From Cristatella mucedo (taxonomy: Eukaryota > Bryozoa > Phylactolaemata > Cristatellidae), in the NCBI GenBank assembly GCA_009760855.2, contig WPIO01000113.1, forward strand, positions 696,001 through 760,000: a stretch of DNA of 64,000 nucleotides. The letters are read 5' to 3'. The stretch's first letter is position 1. Every line of letters begins with the position of its first letter. Positions 45,386 through 57,490 of this stretch are shown one piece after another. A model generated the notes under the pieces. It made no database searches. It worked only from the letters and a program-made list of their open reading frames with translations, and had not been told where the DNA came from. A program made the translations under genes and the position numbers.

Positions 45386-47211
45386 GCATGTCAGATGTCG
45401 CACGTGCATGGACCAATTTAGATGTTGTTCCATGTCTGAGCCAGCCCGAACTTTGGTAATGTTTTGTGGCAGAAAGGAGTGAGTATTGAATGTGAAGCGA
45501 ATGTGGTCGTCTAATGAAAGGCCACTTTAGAACGCGACACCTACATTTCGTGCAAATTCAACCGGAGATTTGCTGGCAGATTCGACTTTTGACCTTAACA
45601 CAGGGTGCAGAGGACTAGTTGTCTTCTTCGATTCGGATATGAGCTACATAACGAGGTGATTAATGGCCTTCTTGAATATAGACATTAAGGTGCTGCGTGA
45701 AATTGAGGGACGAGATTCCAGTGCGCTTGCTGCCTGCCACCTAACGGAGGAACTTCCTTATCTTGTCTGTCTTGTTGTTGGGGGGACAAGCTAGAGAATT
45801 GATCAGCTAGATCATCACAAGGATCACTTGGTAAGGAGCTAACCTGGGAGTGGTTAAGGAGATAGTTGATTGCATGCATCGGCATTTTTACATTGTGCAT
45901 CTGTGAATCAGCAATCTTTTTATGGAAGCTAGACTTGGCCTTTGCTCGATTTGTATGATTTACAATACCTCATATATGCCAGTTTATGGACAATCAGTCC
46001 TGATCTTTTGTCTATTTTTTCAAGCTAGCGCTTAGTAGACCTAGCTAGCTTATTGTCTGCGGTAAACCATAGGCCACCTGGGCGAGGGCACGCAGTAAGC
46101 TTAGTTGGAATGCAAACACGTCGAGTATGCGAGCTAGTGTCGTGTTTAGCAATATACCAATGATGACAGTTCAGGAGGAATTATTAAGCAGCAGATGCGA
46201 AGCAGATATTCTGGCACGGACAGCATCCATGTCAAGGGTCTTCGTGTTTCGCGATTCACAGGTGATCTTTGAGGTGTAGGGCACACATTGTATACTGAAT
46301 GAGATTTGCATGAAGTCAGATAAACAGAATTTGGTAATAATTGGTGAAGATGAAGTGAAGTTGTTGGAGAAAATTTGGTCGAGTGTGTGACCCTTAATGT
46401 GATTAGAGCCATGCACATGAGCCAAAAGAGACACTGTGTCAGTCATTTGACGAAATTCAGTGTAGAGGCGTCTGAGAAGTTATCAAAATAAATTATTTAA
46501 AATCACTTGTGACGAGGAAGGATCGATTTCTATCACACGGAATCGAAATGAGACCTGTGAAGTCTGAGATTAAGGAGGACTTGGTACCTGGTGGACGATA
46601 GACTCGTGCCACCATTAGTAGCTTGTTGTCGGATTAGCTAGAAACAATAGATTTGAAAGACTGCTACGAGGGTGCTTCAAACGGCTTTAAATTAAAGGTC
46701 TAGTGTGTAATAATGGTGACTTCACCTCCAGTTTTGATTGATCTAGGCTGTGAAAGAAGAAAAAGACTGTCGGGGTTTCGTAGCTAATGGTCGGAGAGTT
46801 TATCAATTTTAGCCAAGTTTTGGTTAAGGCGAGCAGGTCGAGGCAATAACATGACTTAATAGTAGGGTTTTATTGCACACATAATGAGGATCCCAAAGGC
46901 AAGCGCCAAGTACAGCCGCCGCCGGAGTTACAGCAGGCCTGGTGACCACTAAGCTAGACAGCTTCGCGGCTACGTTTTTAGGGAGAACTCGCTGAGCGGT
47001 TCGAGACAGAAATGCTAGGAATGCCGAACGAGCGGGTACTCAGCTCGCAGCTCCCTCCAAACAGGCGGCGTCTCAGCTTCGGACCCCCGCGTCGGCTCTG
47101 GCTCGCTTCTCTTTGGTAATGCATAATTCGCGAATCTTAGCGACGGCAATAAAATCTACGGATGCATTTGAACGATGATAATGATGCGATAATAGGTAGT
47201 CATGATCGTAA

Positions 47212-47401
47212 TGGTGAGCCGTGATGGCACGCAAGCTAAGGCGGTTGCTTTCACGACCGAGGTCGTGGGTTCGATTCCTGCTGTGGGCGATCCTTTATCG
47301 CCACTGCAAGCGGCGGTGATAGCCGTAAAGGCACTTCTGTCATTATACAAAAATAAGCTGTTTAATCGGCTAGGAGTTCATTCATTTTATTTATTTATAA
47401 C
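47212..47401 (+). mobile_element. SINE-B inserted in LINE-A 5' sequence
   Basis: Full-length (GAGCCGTGATGGCACGCAAG to TAATCGGCTAGGAGT). The uninterrupted site is visible at about 57441 in the related LINE-A copy. Confidence 0.85.
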
Positions 47402-47534
47402 TAATAAACAGGTTACAAGCCGCCGTCTTATCTAATGCAGCCGCTGGTGTTGTGGTACCAGTCCAAGCTTTAATCGTTTAGACGTCTATTGGAAGGTAAT
47501 TTGTTATGCAGAGCGGTTCAACATCAAACAGATA

Positions 47535-48060
47535 AGCTTTAGTCGCTTCTTAGCTGTATCGGTTTGCGTATACAACGTTCGCTAGAACTTTGATTTCGGA
47601 AGAGAATACTACAACGGACGAGAAACACTAGTAGGGATTGATGTCGGGGGAGAGAATGAAGTCCCTTACCGGGTGGAACTTGTTTCAATGCAGACTGAAG
47701 GTTTGGGTAGACTTTTCTTGATTTGCTTTGCTTCTTTATTTCTCCGGAAAGAGGAGGAACCAAGCACAAGTGACGGGTCATTTGTGTGGTTGCTTGGCTC
47801 TCTCCGCACCATGGAGACTGCAAATGGCATTGATGGTCTTTGGCCATTTACCACGGGTAAAGTTGTGCTGTAATGGCAGAAAATCATACATGCGTGGCCC
47901 GATGATGGTCTTGGTCACTAACCTTGCATCCGAAGTAAAGATGGTATGTCTTCTTTACTTCAGAAGTGATACTTTTCTTCTGGTTGGCAAAAGTCACTTC
48001 CTCACAATAGAGCGTACACTGTCCATGGTATTAATGCACTCTCTTTTGAGGAATCACTGC
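47535..48060 (-). pseudogene. N-terminal half of a transposon-like repetitive gene
   Basis: Minus-strand frames contain RKVYPNLQSALKQVPPGKGL and SMPFAVSMVRREPSNH. The YPN-SALKPVP pattern matches, from memory, the start of a repetitive protein family annotated only as uncharacterised in many animal genomes. Frameshifted. The rest of the protein lies at 43.5-44.53 kb beyond an inserted LINE-A. Confidence 0.5.
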
Positions 48061-49139
48061 TCTGTATTGTAACTCAATAATAATAATAATAATAATAGTA
48101 GTAGCTTAAACTGTTCTTTACAAAGTCTGAAATATTTTAAATGCTCAACCTTACCGATTGGGGTTCTAAAGTCAGCGTGGCTGTAGTATTGCATTGCATC
48201 AGAAATTGATGCAATCAACTCGGGGTGGTTTGAGTGTGACATTATTATGCAATGCAATGCAATTTTACTTCATTTTAGGCTTATTTAGAATGTTGTTGCC
48301 ATCCTACTAGGTAAATTTGCACGGCAAAACATAGAAAACTTAACTATAGAAAATATCTTCAAAACGAGAGCCAATGAAAATTTATATTCGTGTTACTTAA
48401 TTACTATAGATGGGGTCCTTTTTAAGTCAGTAGCGATTTCAATTTTGATCGATGTAATCATTGGATAATGGAAACAATTTTAAGTTGTGCTCGCAACACT
48501 TATTACTACTAATAAATATAGGCTCGAATAAAGTCGCACTGAAGCAGCGAAGATGCATTGGTTATTTGCCAAAGTACATTTTCGCGAGTGCCATACTCGA
48601 GATTCAAAGGAGCAGCCTAAATATGGAACTTGAATGCAGTCTGTGCATTGGTCTAGGTGCAGGCGGGCCCTTGGCCGTGGCACGCCGGCCTGCCCACGAT
48701 CGGCTGCTTCTGGCACACTAGGGCGGGGCGAGCAAAGGGTGACGTAGACGCCAGGCTGGGCGTCCGTCTTGCAGCTGTGCTGGGAGCCGGGAGAAGAAAA
48801 TAGCGTCGGCCCGAATCACCCTACTTAACTCCACAAATACGGTAGTTCTTAATCAGGCCGACGCACTAACCATCTCTCGACTCCGAGCAAAATGGCAGAA
48901 GACCGACCAGTTGGCCGTCTATGCTATCTTCTGCTTACACCGCCCCCCCCCCTGCGTGCCACGGCCGAGAGCCCGCCTGCACCCAGACCACGCACACAGA
49001 CTACATTCGGAACGTCGTCTGCAATCAAGGTTTTGGATTTCTTTCATATTCATATGTCTGATTTTGTCTTTCAATTTTTCACAGACTTGATTACTGTATG
49101 AAATTGTCTCCGTCAGCGACTTCACAAAGCCAGAAAGTT

Positions 49140-50260
49140 TACGTGGATGCTATAAATAAGAGTTTTGCATAGCGCGAACTTGGAGCCCTTCGCGGCTTTC
49201 AGTTCGCATCCTGTAGCCAACGCACTTTATTTTGCACGAAGAAGAGAGAGAGAGAAGCCTAGCTGAGTTAGGAGAGCAGTGGAGGTATTGAGCAGCTTCG
49301 AAGTATCAGTTTAGGACTGCTGGATAGAATGTGCCAAGTCGGCTGTCTGGTAATTAGTTGTCGATGTGAAAGAATTGTGAAAGTGAATTCCAGAGTCTAT
49401 TATCTGCAGAGCAAAAGCTTCTGCTGCCAACGGTCTTTAAGTGCATGAATGGAGCAGCTACTTTAACACACTATGATTTATTTGTACAGCACGATAAAAG
49501 AACTTACTCTCTCCTCGGGATCTTCGTACGGGCCGCGGAGCTCAAGCCCGTGACCTCGGTCAGACCTTGGTTGGGTCGAGCATATTGTCCATATAGGACC
49601 TGAGGGCACGAAGAGGCTGACACGGGTGCAGCAACTCTGCTAGGAATGAAGGAATGAATCCGTGGCGGACCTTGTGGGTCAGCGTAAGAACTCTGCTCCT
49701 GCATCAGTCGATCAACCTGCAGCCATCCATACTCTTTCAAAAAGGAGACACAGTTTCAAATGTCTGGGATTTGTAAAGTAGCCTTGCAGCCATATTCATC
49801 GTCAGCTGCAGTGTTCTAGTGGTTTTTTCGGTAGCCCAGCCAAAAGAGATTTGCACTAACCTAGTCGAGACAGAACCTAGGAACTAGTGAAGTTCTTAGG
49901 AAAGCTACCATAGAGGACAGTTTCTAATCTTAGATAGGAATCGGACGTTGTGGCCAACTGTGGAAGCAGTCGTTCAAAAGAGGTTTTTGAAATTTAGGCA
50001 TCTGTCCGAGACGGCAGCTAAATTCCGAGCTAACTGCTATTGTCGGACAACAGCATCACATATTAGAAGAGCGAATCCTTCTAGTCTAGCCACACGCATG
50101 GGGTGCCCTATGCGTAGCAGTTCCGTTTTATCATCATTTAGTTCTAAGGAAATTGACTAACATCCAAGATGGAAGATCGAACGTCTACAGGGAAAGCACT
50201 CAGTTTATCAGTTGGTGCAGCATATTCCAAAGGTTTAAATGACTTCTCAAGATGTTGAAC
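49140..50260 (-). mobile_element. LINE-B copy, minus strand, with a SINE inside
   Basis: Antisense LINE-B: 3' UTR at 49140-49230, C-terminal ORF through 49780-49870 (matches the 56.2 kb copy in reverse), and RT region to about 50260. SINE-C at 49462-49595 interrupts it. Strongly decayed. Confidence 0.65.
49462..49595 (-). mobile_element. SINE-C inserted in LINE-B
   Basis: ATTTATTTGTACAGCACGAT, TCAAGCCCGTGACCTCGG, TTGGTTGGGTCGAGCA. LINE-B sequence continues on both sides. Confidence 0.75.
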
Positions 50261-50429
50261 GATAAGAATAGACTTAATATGATTGCACTTTGTTTTGAGC
50301 TTCAAAACTGAAATGCCTAATAAATGCAAGCAGAACCAGTTACTGGTTGACGCCTCTGCTTCTGTACCCAGGCTAGGTTTGGTTGGCTGGAACCGGGCGG
50401 CTATAATGAGCGTAAGGGTCACCGGCTAG

Positions 50430-51021
50430 GCCGGGGTTGGACCTACGGCATGGCCGGATGTGATGTGACGTGAGGTCACCGGGGCTCTTGGGTAGGAGAA
50501 GTTGGCCGCGTAAGTCGTGGTGTTGGATGCTCCCGGTCTCTCCAAGTTATGCACCTGCAAGCGTGCACATGCATGGCATGCATGGCATGACATGCAGGCG
50601 TGCTCCGGCGATGCTGCCACGAACGAGTGCGGCGAGTACCCAAGGCCCGAGTGGAGCTGGATAGCATGCTCGTTGTTGAGACTTGTATATTCCCGTTCCC
50701 CTGTAGCATGTCCGTGACCCCCATGTGTTGGTGTCTTTTGGCGGAAGCTCTCGACTGTAGTGGACGTCTGCTCCGTCTATCCCACATTACACAGCTAGCC
50801 GGGTCTTGTGCAGCGTACACGTGTACTGGTGGGACAGAGGCCGGCGACAGCGTGACGGTGGAAGCCGACTGACCAACTAACAAGTTTGTTCGCGCTTGCT
50901 GCGTCGTCTCGCACCCCTATAGTTTACTTTGTTTAGGACCCTCCCTGTAGACTTGTTTATTTCCCCTATTGTTGTTGACGCATGCATTATTATAAAGAGG
51001 TTTAACCTGACGGCCGCTCGT
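50430..51021. other. Unrecognised sequence between two LINEs
   Basis: GC-richer with overlapping frames on both strands and a CATGCATGG palindromic cluster near 50565-50600. No protein likeness. Confidence 0.35.
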
Positions 51022-52920
51022 GATAACTATAATAACAATGCACTTGATAAAGCTCCCTCAGAGAACTCAATCTCTCTAGGTGCTTTAAATTTGATGCGAA
51101 GGGAAATGCAATTGAATGGTGAGTCATATCATGCTTGATAAACAGACAAAATGAATAACATGGTTAAGGGTGACACGCACACGGTCAGCATGCAAATGTT
51201 GTTAGTGGCAGCATGCACAGTGCCAGCACGCATAAGCACATCAAGGACGAATCACAGGGACCCACTAAATGCTGTCCTAAATAGGTGTGTTTAAGTTCAT
51301 TTTAAATGTGGTCAGGTCAGGGGATGTTCTGACGCAGGTCGGAAGGGAGTTCAAGGCTATGGAAGCATACGAACTAAATGCACGGTCTCCAAAGGATTTG
51401 AGGTATGTACGAGGTATTTGTAGACTGTTGGATTCCGAAAAGCAGGTGGTACGATGCTTGGCCTGATGGGGCAGTAGATCTTAGAGATAGGCTAGATCCA
51501 AAGAATGAAGTGACCTAAAAGTGAGCGACTAAACCTTGAAGTCAATCCGTTGCTTGACTGGTAGCCAGTGCAGGTTGGCGAGAAGTGGAGTAACGTGGCA
51601 ACTGTGACGCTCACGACAGACAAGCCTAGCTGCAGAGTTTTGCACCAGCTGCAATCGCCTGATCGCACATGCTGGTAAGCAGTGAGTTTCAGAAGTCGAG
51701 ACACGATGTCACGAATGCATGGACCAACTTGGACGTGGTATCTTTATCTAAACAAGCCCGAATTTTAGCAATGTTATAAAGCTGAAAATAGGCAGATTTG
51801 ACTGTGGAGCTGATATGGTCGTCTAACGAGAGGTCACTTTGGAATATGGCACCTAGATTTTGAGCTAATTCAAATGGAAATATGCTGGCAGAGTCAATTT
51901 TGAGCGTCAGCCTTTCCAATTTGTTAATCACACTGGGTTTTCCCACAAATAGTAAGTTAGTTTTATCATCGTTTAGTTTTAGAAAATTTGCTGCCATCCA
52001 TGTGCGGATGTCGTAAATGCATGCAGCTAGTGAGTTTAGAGAATTTGAGGTGCTCGAAGGCTGGGATGGATCAAAGCAAAGGTACAACTGAGTGTCATCC
52101 GCATAGAAGTGAAAGCCTAGGTTGTGCTTGGCAATCACATCAGCAAGAGGCAGAGTATCAACCATGAAAAGAACCGGACCTAGCACTGAGCCCTGAGGTA
52201 CTCCATATTTCAGAGGTACTTCAGATGATCTTTGTCCAATCACGTCAATGCTCTGGAGTCTCCCACTGAGATAGGACCTGAACCACTGCAGAGCAGTGCC
52301 AGTGATGCCCAGGCGATATGAGAGGGACTCTAGAAGAACTTTGTGATCGATGGTCTCAAAAGCTGCCGAAAGATCGAGCAAAACAAGCAGAGACACTCTA
52401 CCCATGTCTGCATTCCTAGGTAGATCGTTGTATACCCTAAGCAATGCTGACTCTGTGGAGTGATTAGCTCTAAAGCCAGACTGGAATTTACTAGCAAGGT
52501 GTGAGGTTTCGATATATGAGTTCAGCTGGTCCGCGACGACCCGTTCCAGTGTCTTTGATAGGAATGGTAGAAGGGAGAGTGGGCGGTAGTTGTTCAAGTT
52601 CTCTTAGTCTAGTGTCGCTTTATTGAGAATTGGTCTGACTACAGCGTTTTTGGAAGGTGCTGGGACATGACCTGAGGTTAATGACATATTAATGATGTTA
52701 GTTAAGCATGGAAGCAGCAGATCAATGTAACGTAGGAGCATGACAGTGGGAATAGGGTCCAGAGGACTTGCTGTCTACTTTGATTGAGATATGAACTTCA
52801 GGACTAGATCGCTAGTGACCTGCTTAAATTTAGACATAGAGGTGCAGCCAAGAATTTGTAGACAGCACTCTAGTGGGGACGTTGTCATCGCAGGGATGGA
52901 TTCTCTGATCTCGTCTCACC
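51022..52920 (-). mobile_element. LINE-A copy with most complete RT domain
   Basis: Read on the minus strand: NNYRPLSLLPFLSKTLERVV, LDLSAAFETIDH, GVPQGSVLGPVLF and FYADDTQLY, all in one 302-codon frame (52597-51689), then frameshifted C-terminal sequence and the 3' UTR with its hairpin at about 51050-51090. Upstream sequence to about 52920 matches LINE-A at 45.6 kb. The cysteine/endonuclease half is absent, so it is 5' truncated. The best template here for a LINE-A consensus. Confidence 0.9.
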
Positions 52921-54196
52921 CTAGCTCAGCGGCATGGCGAGCGGCAGCGTGGCCGGAGTATAGCGGTTTGGCGGGAACTAGCCTTTGAACCCTGGAACTC
53001 GGCTACACTTCTACCTAGCAACGATATCGGTGTATCGCCTTTTTTCCCAAAGTCTTCTAAGAACAAGCACTTTGGTTGCAATAAATTCTTATTAGTTTAT
53101 TTATGGTGAGGCTGGCAAAGATATTCCGACCTTAATGGCATTGCTCAATAAAGGCTTCTGAATGCAGATAATTAGATGTGAAAGTAAGGCCTTAAAAATT
53201 TCTCGATATTTGAGGGCGAAAGTCACCCGACGTCTGAATGATCACTCGATGACGTTGAGCTGTTATTGTGCTGGCAAATCGATTAAACATATACTGCGAT
53301 TAACCATAACTTAGTCGCCTCAGAAATGACTCGATAGTTTAATGCTTTCGCGCACAGAGTGATTGAATGTGATATAATCTGCGTGCAAACTTCTTCCTTT
53401 TCCTTCTTAGTTTTCTATGTTCGCTAACTCGAGTCCAGTCGCTCTCTTCTTTCCAGCCACGGTTCTCTGAACGTTGACGAATCACGAAGAGTGTTAGTCT
53501 GTGTCTTCTACGAAATGCGACCTTCATTCGCCAGAACTACTAGCTACAACTAATAGCCAGTTCGCTGTGCTTTTTAACGCCAACTTTAGCAGGAGTTTTA
53601 TAACAGTCTCGTTTCTGGATAGCCTATGGTGAGATTTAGGTCAATACGCCTTGAATCGGGGCAACACCACTACCCGAAATAGTGAAAAGCGTTCAGATAG
53701 ATACCAAAAATTAGCAAACGGCTGCGTTTGCGTTTGGATGCACTCAATCCGCATGAGGTCAATCAAAAATGTTGCTTAAAAGAACCAGCCCATCTTGAAT
53801 ACAGTACACCGGACTAATTACTGACTACCGATAATAACAGGCTTAGGGACGGCCTGGACGGGTCTGAGAAAATATTGATAATACATTTGCCCTTCGAGAT
53901 CTGAATCTCTTTCTAGGCACCGTGCATAAGCTGTAAGGAAAGCATGATCGAATGACTAATTTTAGCATGCACAATGTCTACAAGCTTAACATGGCTTGAG
54001 GTGACATGCACAGGGTGGCATGCAAATATGTTTTTGGCAGTATGCACTGTTTCAGCAAGCTTAATCACACAAAGAACGAATCTCATGGAACCATTAAATG
54101 CTGAGATAAATAGATGCGTTTCAGCTTCTTTTTAAATGTGGTCAAGTCGTGGGATGCTGTGACGTCAGTTGGAACTGAGTTTTAGGCTTTAGGTGC

Positions 54197-54775
54197 AAAG
54201 CTAGTCCTCAAGTCACAGGGGTTTGACCCCTGCTAAAAGAGCTAGGATGGATGCCGGTTATCAATGGATACAGAGCAAAGTTCTTACGCGGACCCGCAAG
54301 GCCCGCCATGGCTTGGCTTCTTCGTACCTAGCTGAACTGCTGCACCAGTTTCAGCCTCTTCGAGCCCTCAGGTCCTTTGTGGACAATAAATTAGCTTTTC
54401 CACTCCTCCGCTTAAAGACCGTTGGCGACAGAAGCGTTAGCTCTGCAGGTCCTAGACTTTGGAACTCGCTTCCACGAACCTTACCCAACGACATCTACTC
54501 TTCTGCTGCCGAATTGGGCACATCATTTCCAGCCGGTCCTGAGCTGCTACTTTCATGCTACTAAACTGCTCTCCTGACTCTGCTATGCTTCCCTGTTTCT
54601 CTCTGTTGCGTGAGACGAAGCTGACAAAGTTCTTAGTCTCACTCACAAGTCTGTTGGCTACCGAATGCATACCGAAAGCCTCTCAGCCTGTGAGTGAGCT
54701 ATTCAAAACTCACCTGCGTAACACCCACTTACTCTGTACGGCTTTGTGGAGCTAAAGACGGAAATACATAGATGC
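54197..54775 (+). mobile_element. LINE-B 3' fragment inserted in LINE-A
   Basis: From GCTAGTCCTCAAGTCACAGG to the 3' UTR, with YLAELLHQFQPLRALR. A small internal duplication near 54620-54655. LINE-A resumes at 54778. A four-base TGCA occurs on both sides. Confidence 0.75.
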
Positions 54776-55274
54776 ATACGAACTAAAGGCGTGGTCTCCG
54801 CAGGATTTGTGGTTCCTATGAGGTATAGTTAAAGGATTTGACTCGGAAAAGCTGGTGGCACGATGCCTAGTCTATTTGGGAATTATATTTTATGTGTAGG
54901 CTAGAGCGAACAATAAAGGGAGCTAAAAGTGAGTGACTTAAACATTGAAGTCGATGCGTTGCTTGACTGAGAACCAGTGCAGGTTGGCGAGGAGTATAGT
55001 GATGTGGCAACTTAGATACTCACGACAGAAAAGTCTAGCTGCAAGTTTTCCCACTATCTGTAAGTGGCTGATTGTACAGGCCAGTAGACCAGCAATAAGT
55101 GAGTTGCACAAGTCAAGACGGGATGTCACAAATGCATGGAGCAATTTAAATGCAATATCCATGTCTAAATTAAGTCCGAATATTTTAGTGGTGCTATGTA
55201 GCTGAAATTTGGCAGACTTGGCAGCTGGTATCACATATTAAAAAGAATTAAATGTCAGAAACATTTCATCAGAG

Positions 55275-56845
55275 TTCTTGAGGTAGCACTCCACTGAAAC
55301 TGCTATCCTCCGTCTTAACTATGACAGTCTATGTGGCTACGATGACGGGAATTTCACTACCCTAGCTCAGCTAGATCTATCAGCTGCATTCGACGCCATC
55401 GATCACGATTTTCTACTTACACGATTTAGAACAACAATAGATCTGGCAGACGAGGCACTGGCATAGTTTAAATCGTACTTATCTGATCGCGTTTAATCCG
55501 TGTAAAAAAAAATAAAAATACTAGCTGATTTAACAGCTTCTTTTTATATAGCAACAAAAGAGTCTTTACAGCTATCACCGCAGCTTGCAGTGGCAATATA
55601 GGATTGCCCACCGAAGGATTCGAAACCACGATCTTGGGGCCGAGGTTATGAAAGCAACCGCCTTACCTAGTGCGCCATCACGGCTCACCGAATCCGTATC
55701 GTGTAGGGGTCAGGTCTCGCCCACGACACCGGTCACCTGTGGAATCTCACGTGTCCGTCCTTGGTCCCTTACTGTTCTCAATTTATACTCAATCTCTGGG
55801 AAAAGTGATTGGGGCCCATGGAATAGGATATCACTTTTATGCTGACGAAACTCAGCTGTATTTGTCATTCAAACCGTCGGAGTCTTCTGCAGCAACTGAT
55901 AAACTGAGTGCTTGCCTTGCCGACACTCGATCGTGGATGTCAGAAAACTTCTTAAAATTAAATGACGATTAAACTGGCCTGCTACTCATACGACACCGCA
56001 AGAGTGTGGCTAGATTAGAAGGCTTTGCTCTCTAATAGGTGATGCTGTTTCGCAACAATCACCAGTTGCTCGAGAGTTAGGTGTCGTTTTCGACAGCTGC
56101 CTCAATTTTAAAATCTTCATTCACAAGACTGCTTCTAGAGCTAGCCATCGCGTCTGATTCCTATCTAAGATAAGGAGCTGTCTTCAACCTCGGCTTGCAA
56201 AATTTTTCAACTAGCTCCTTAGTTCGTCTTGGCTTGATTATTGTAATTCCCTTTTGGCTGGGCTACCAAAAAAAGCAACTAGGACACTGCAAATGGCTGT
56301 GAATATGACTGCAAGGCTAGTTTGCAAATCCCAGAGGTTTGACCACTTGTCTCCTTTGTTAAAAGAGCTAGGATGGCTGGCGGTTGATCTGCGAATATAC
56401 AGCAAAGTTCTTAGGCTGACTCACAAGGCCCGCCACGGTTTGGCTTCTCTATACCTACCTAAACTGCTGAACTGGTTTCAGCCTCCTCGTGCCCTCAGGC
56501 TCTGTATGGACAATAAATTAGATGTTTCATTCCTCCGCATAAAGCCCGTTGGCGACAGAAGCCTTAGCTCTGCAGGTCCTAGACTTTGGAACTCGCTTCC
56601 ACGATTCTTACCCAACGACAAGTGCTATCCGGCGGCCGACTATGGCACACTCTCTTTAGCCGGCATTTGCTGCTACTTCCGTACTACTCACTACTACCTC
56701 AACTGCTCTCCTGACCCTGCTATGCTTCTCAGTTTCTCTTTGTTGCGTGAGATGAAGTTCGTTGGCCACCGAAAGCGTACTGAAAGCCGCTTAGGCTGTG
56801 AGTGTGCTATGTAAAACTCTCCTGCGTAATACCCGTGTAGCTTGT
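55275..56845 (+). mobile_element. LINE-B copy with RT core, inserted in LINE-A
   Basis: RT motifs LDLSAAFDAIDHD (about 55370), then after an inserted SINE the [14 protein letters not shown] region (mutated active site) and the C-terminal frame 56254-56814. Several stops and frameshifts. 3' UTR truncated at about 56845. Confidence 0.8.
55504..55690 (-). mobile_element. SINE-B inserted in LINE-B, with target duplication
   Basis: Antisense full-length copy with a poly-A-like run at its left. Flanked by AATCCGTGT (55495-55503) and AATCCGTAT (55691-55699), an apparent 9-bp target duplication. The empty site is at 58692-58700. Confidence 0.88.
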
Positions 56846-57490
56846 CTTCATGTGAAATCAAGACAATATAGTCAAAAGACTGCCTCAAGAGTTCTGCAAA
56901 CGGTTTGAAGTTGAAGTTCGAGCGTGTGATAATAGCAACTCCACCACTAGCTTAGATTGATCTATCGATGTGAAAGAATGAGAAGCAGTCGGGTTTGCGT
57001 CTTCTATTTTTTAGGCAGTTTGCCGATTTTTGCTAAGTTTCAGTCAAGATGAGTTGAGACCTTTTAAAAAATATGGACACTGATTAATAGTGGATTTATT
57101 GCACATTGAAATAGCATTCCAAAGACAAGCATTAAGTTGGTTTTCCAGAGTAATAGCAAGCCCGATTACCTCTAGGTTAGAGAGATTCACAGTAATGCTT
57201 GAGTGAGGACGTGTGTGAGCGGTTCAAGATAATGCTAGGAATACCGAACGAGCGGGCGGGCGGGTACTAAGCTCGCAGCTCCCGCTAAACAAGTGGGTTC
57301 TCAGCTCCCTGGCCCCCCTTCGTGTCGGCTCCGGGGCGCTTTTCTTTTGTTAATGCATAATTTTTTATCTTAGCGACAGCAATAACATCAAGGAATGCAT
57401 TTGAACAACGATAACGACTCAGTAATAGGTAGGCACGATCATAACCAATAAGCAGGTCACTAGCTACCGTCGTATCTAACGTAGCTGCCG

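Larger units (their letters stand above)
44565..47472 (-). mobile_element. LINE-A copy including endonuclease region, inside a broken transposon-like gene
   Basis: Minus strand, 3' end at 44565 (ATT repeats, then hairpin), 5' end near 47472. It is decayed but contains the endonuclease N-terminal motif LLALTKTWL (about 46.8 kb), the later HIKGHTLDQIFSN (about 46.4 kb), and 3' ORF sequence to 45.6 kb; most RT core is missing. Two SINEs are inserted (45248-45385 and 47212-47401). It separates two halves of a coding remnant at 43.5-44.5 and 47.5-48.06 kb. Confidence 0.75.
53870..57490 (-). mobile_element. LINE-A copy split by two LINE-B insertions
   Basis: Minus-strand LINE-A blocks at 53870-54196 (3' end), 54778-55234 (RT C-terminal part, VTSRLDLCNSLIAGL) and about 56850-57490 (endonuclease start and 5' sequence), with plus-strand LINE-B copies between them. 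The 5' block matches 46.7-47.47 kb closely. RT core is missing, so a deletion is also needed. Confidence 0.7.
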
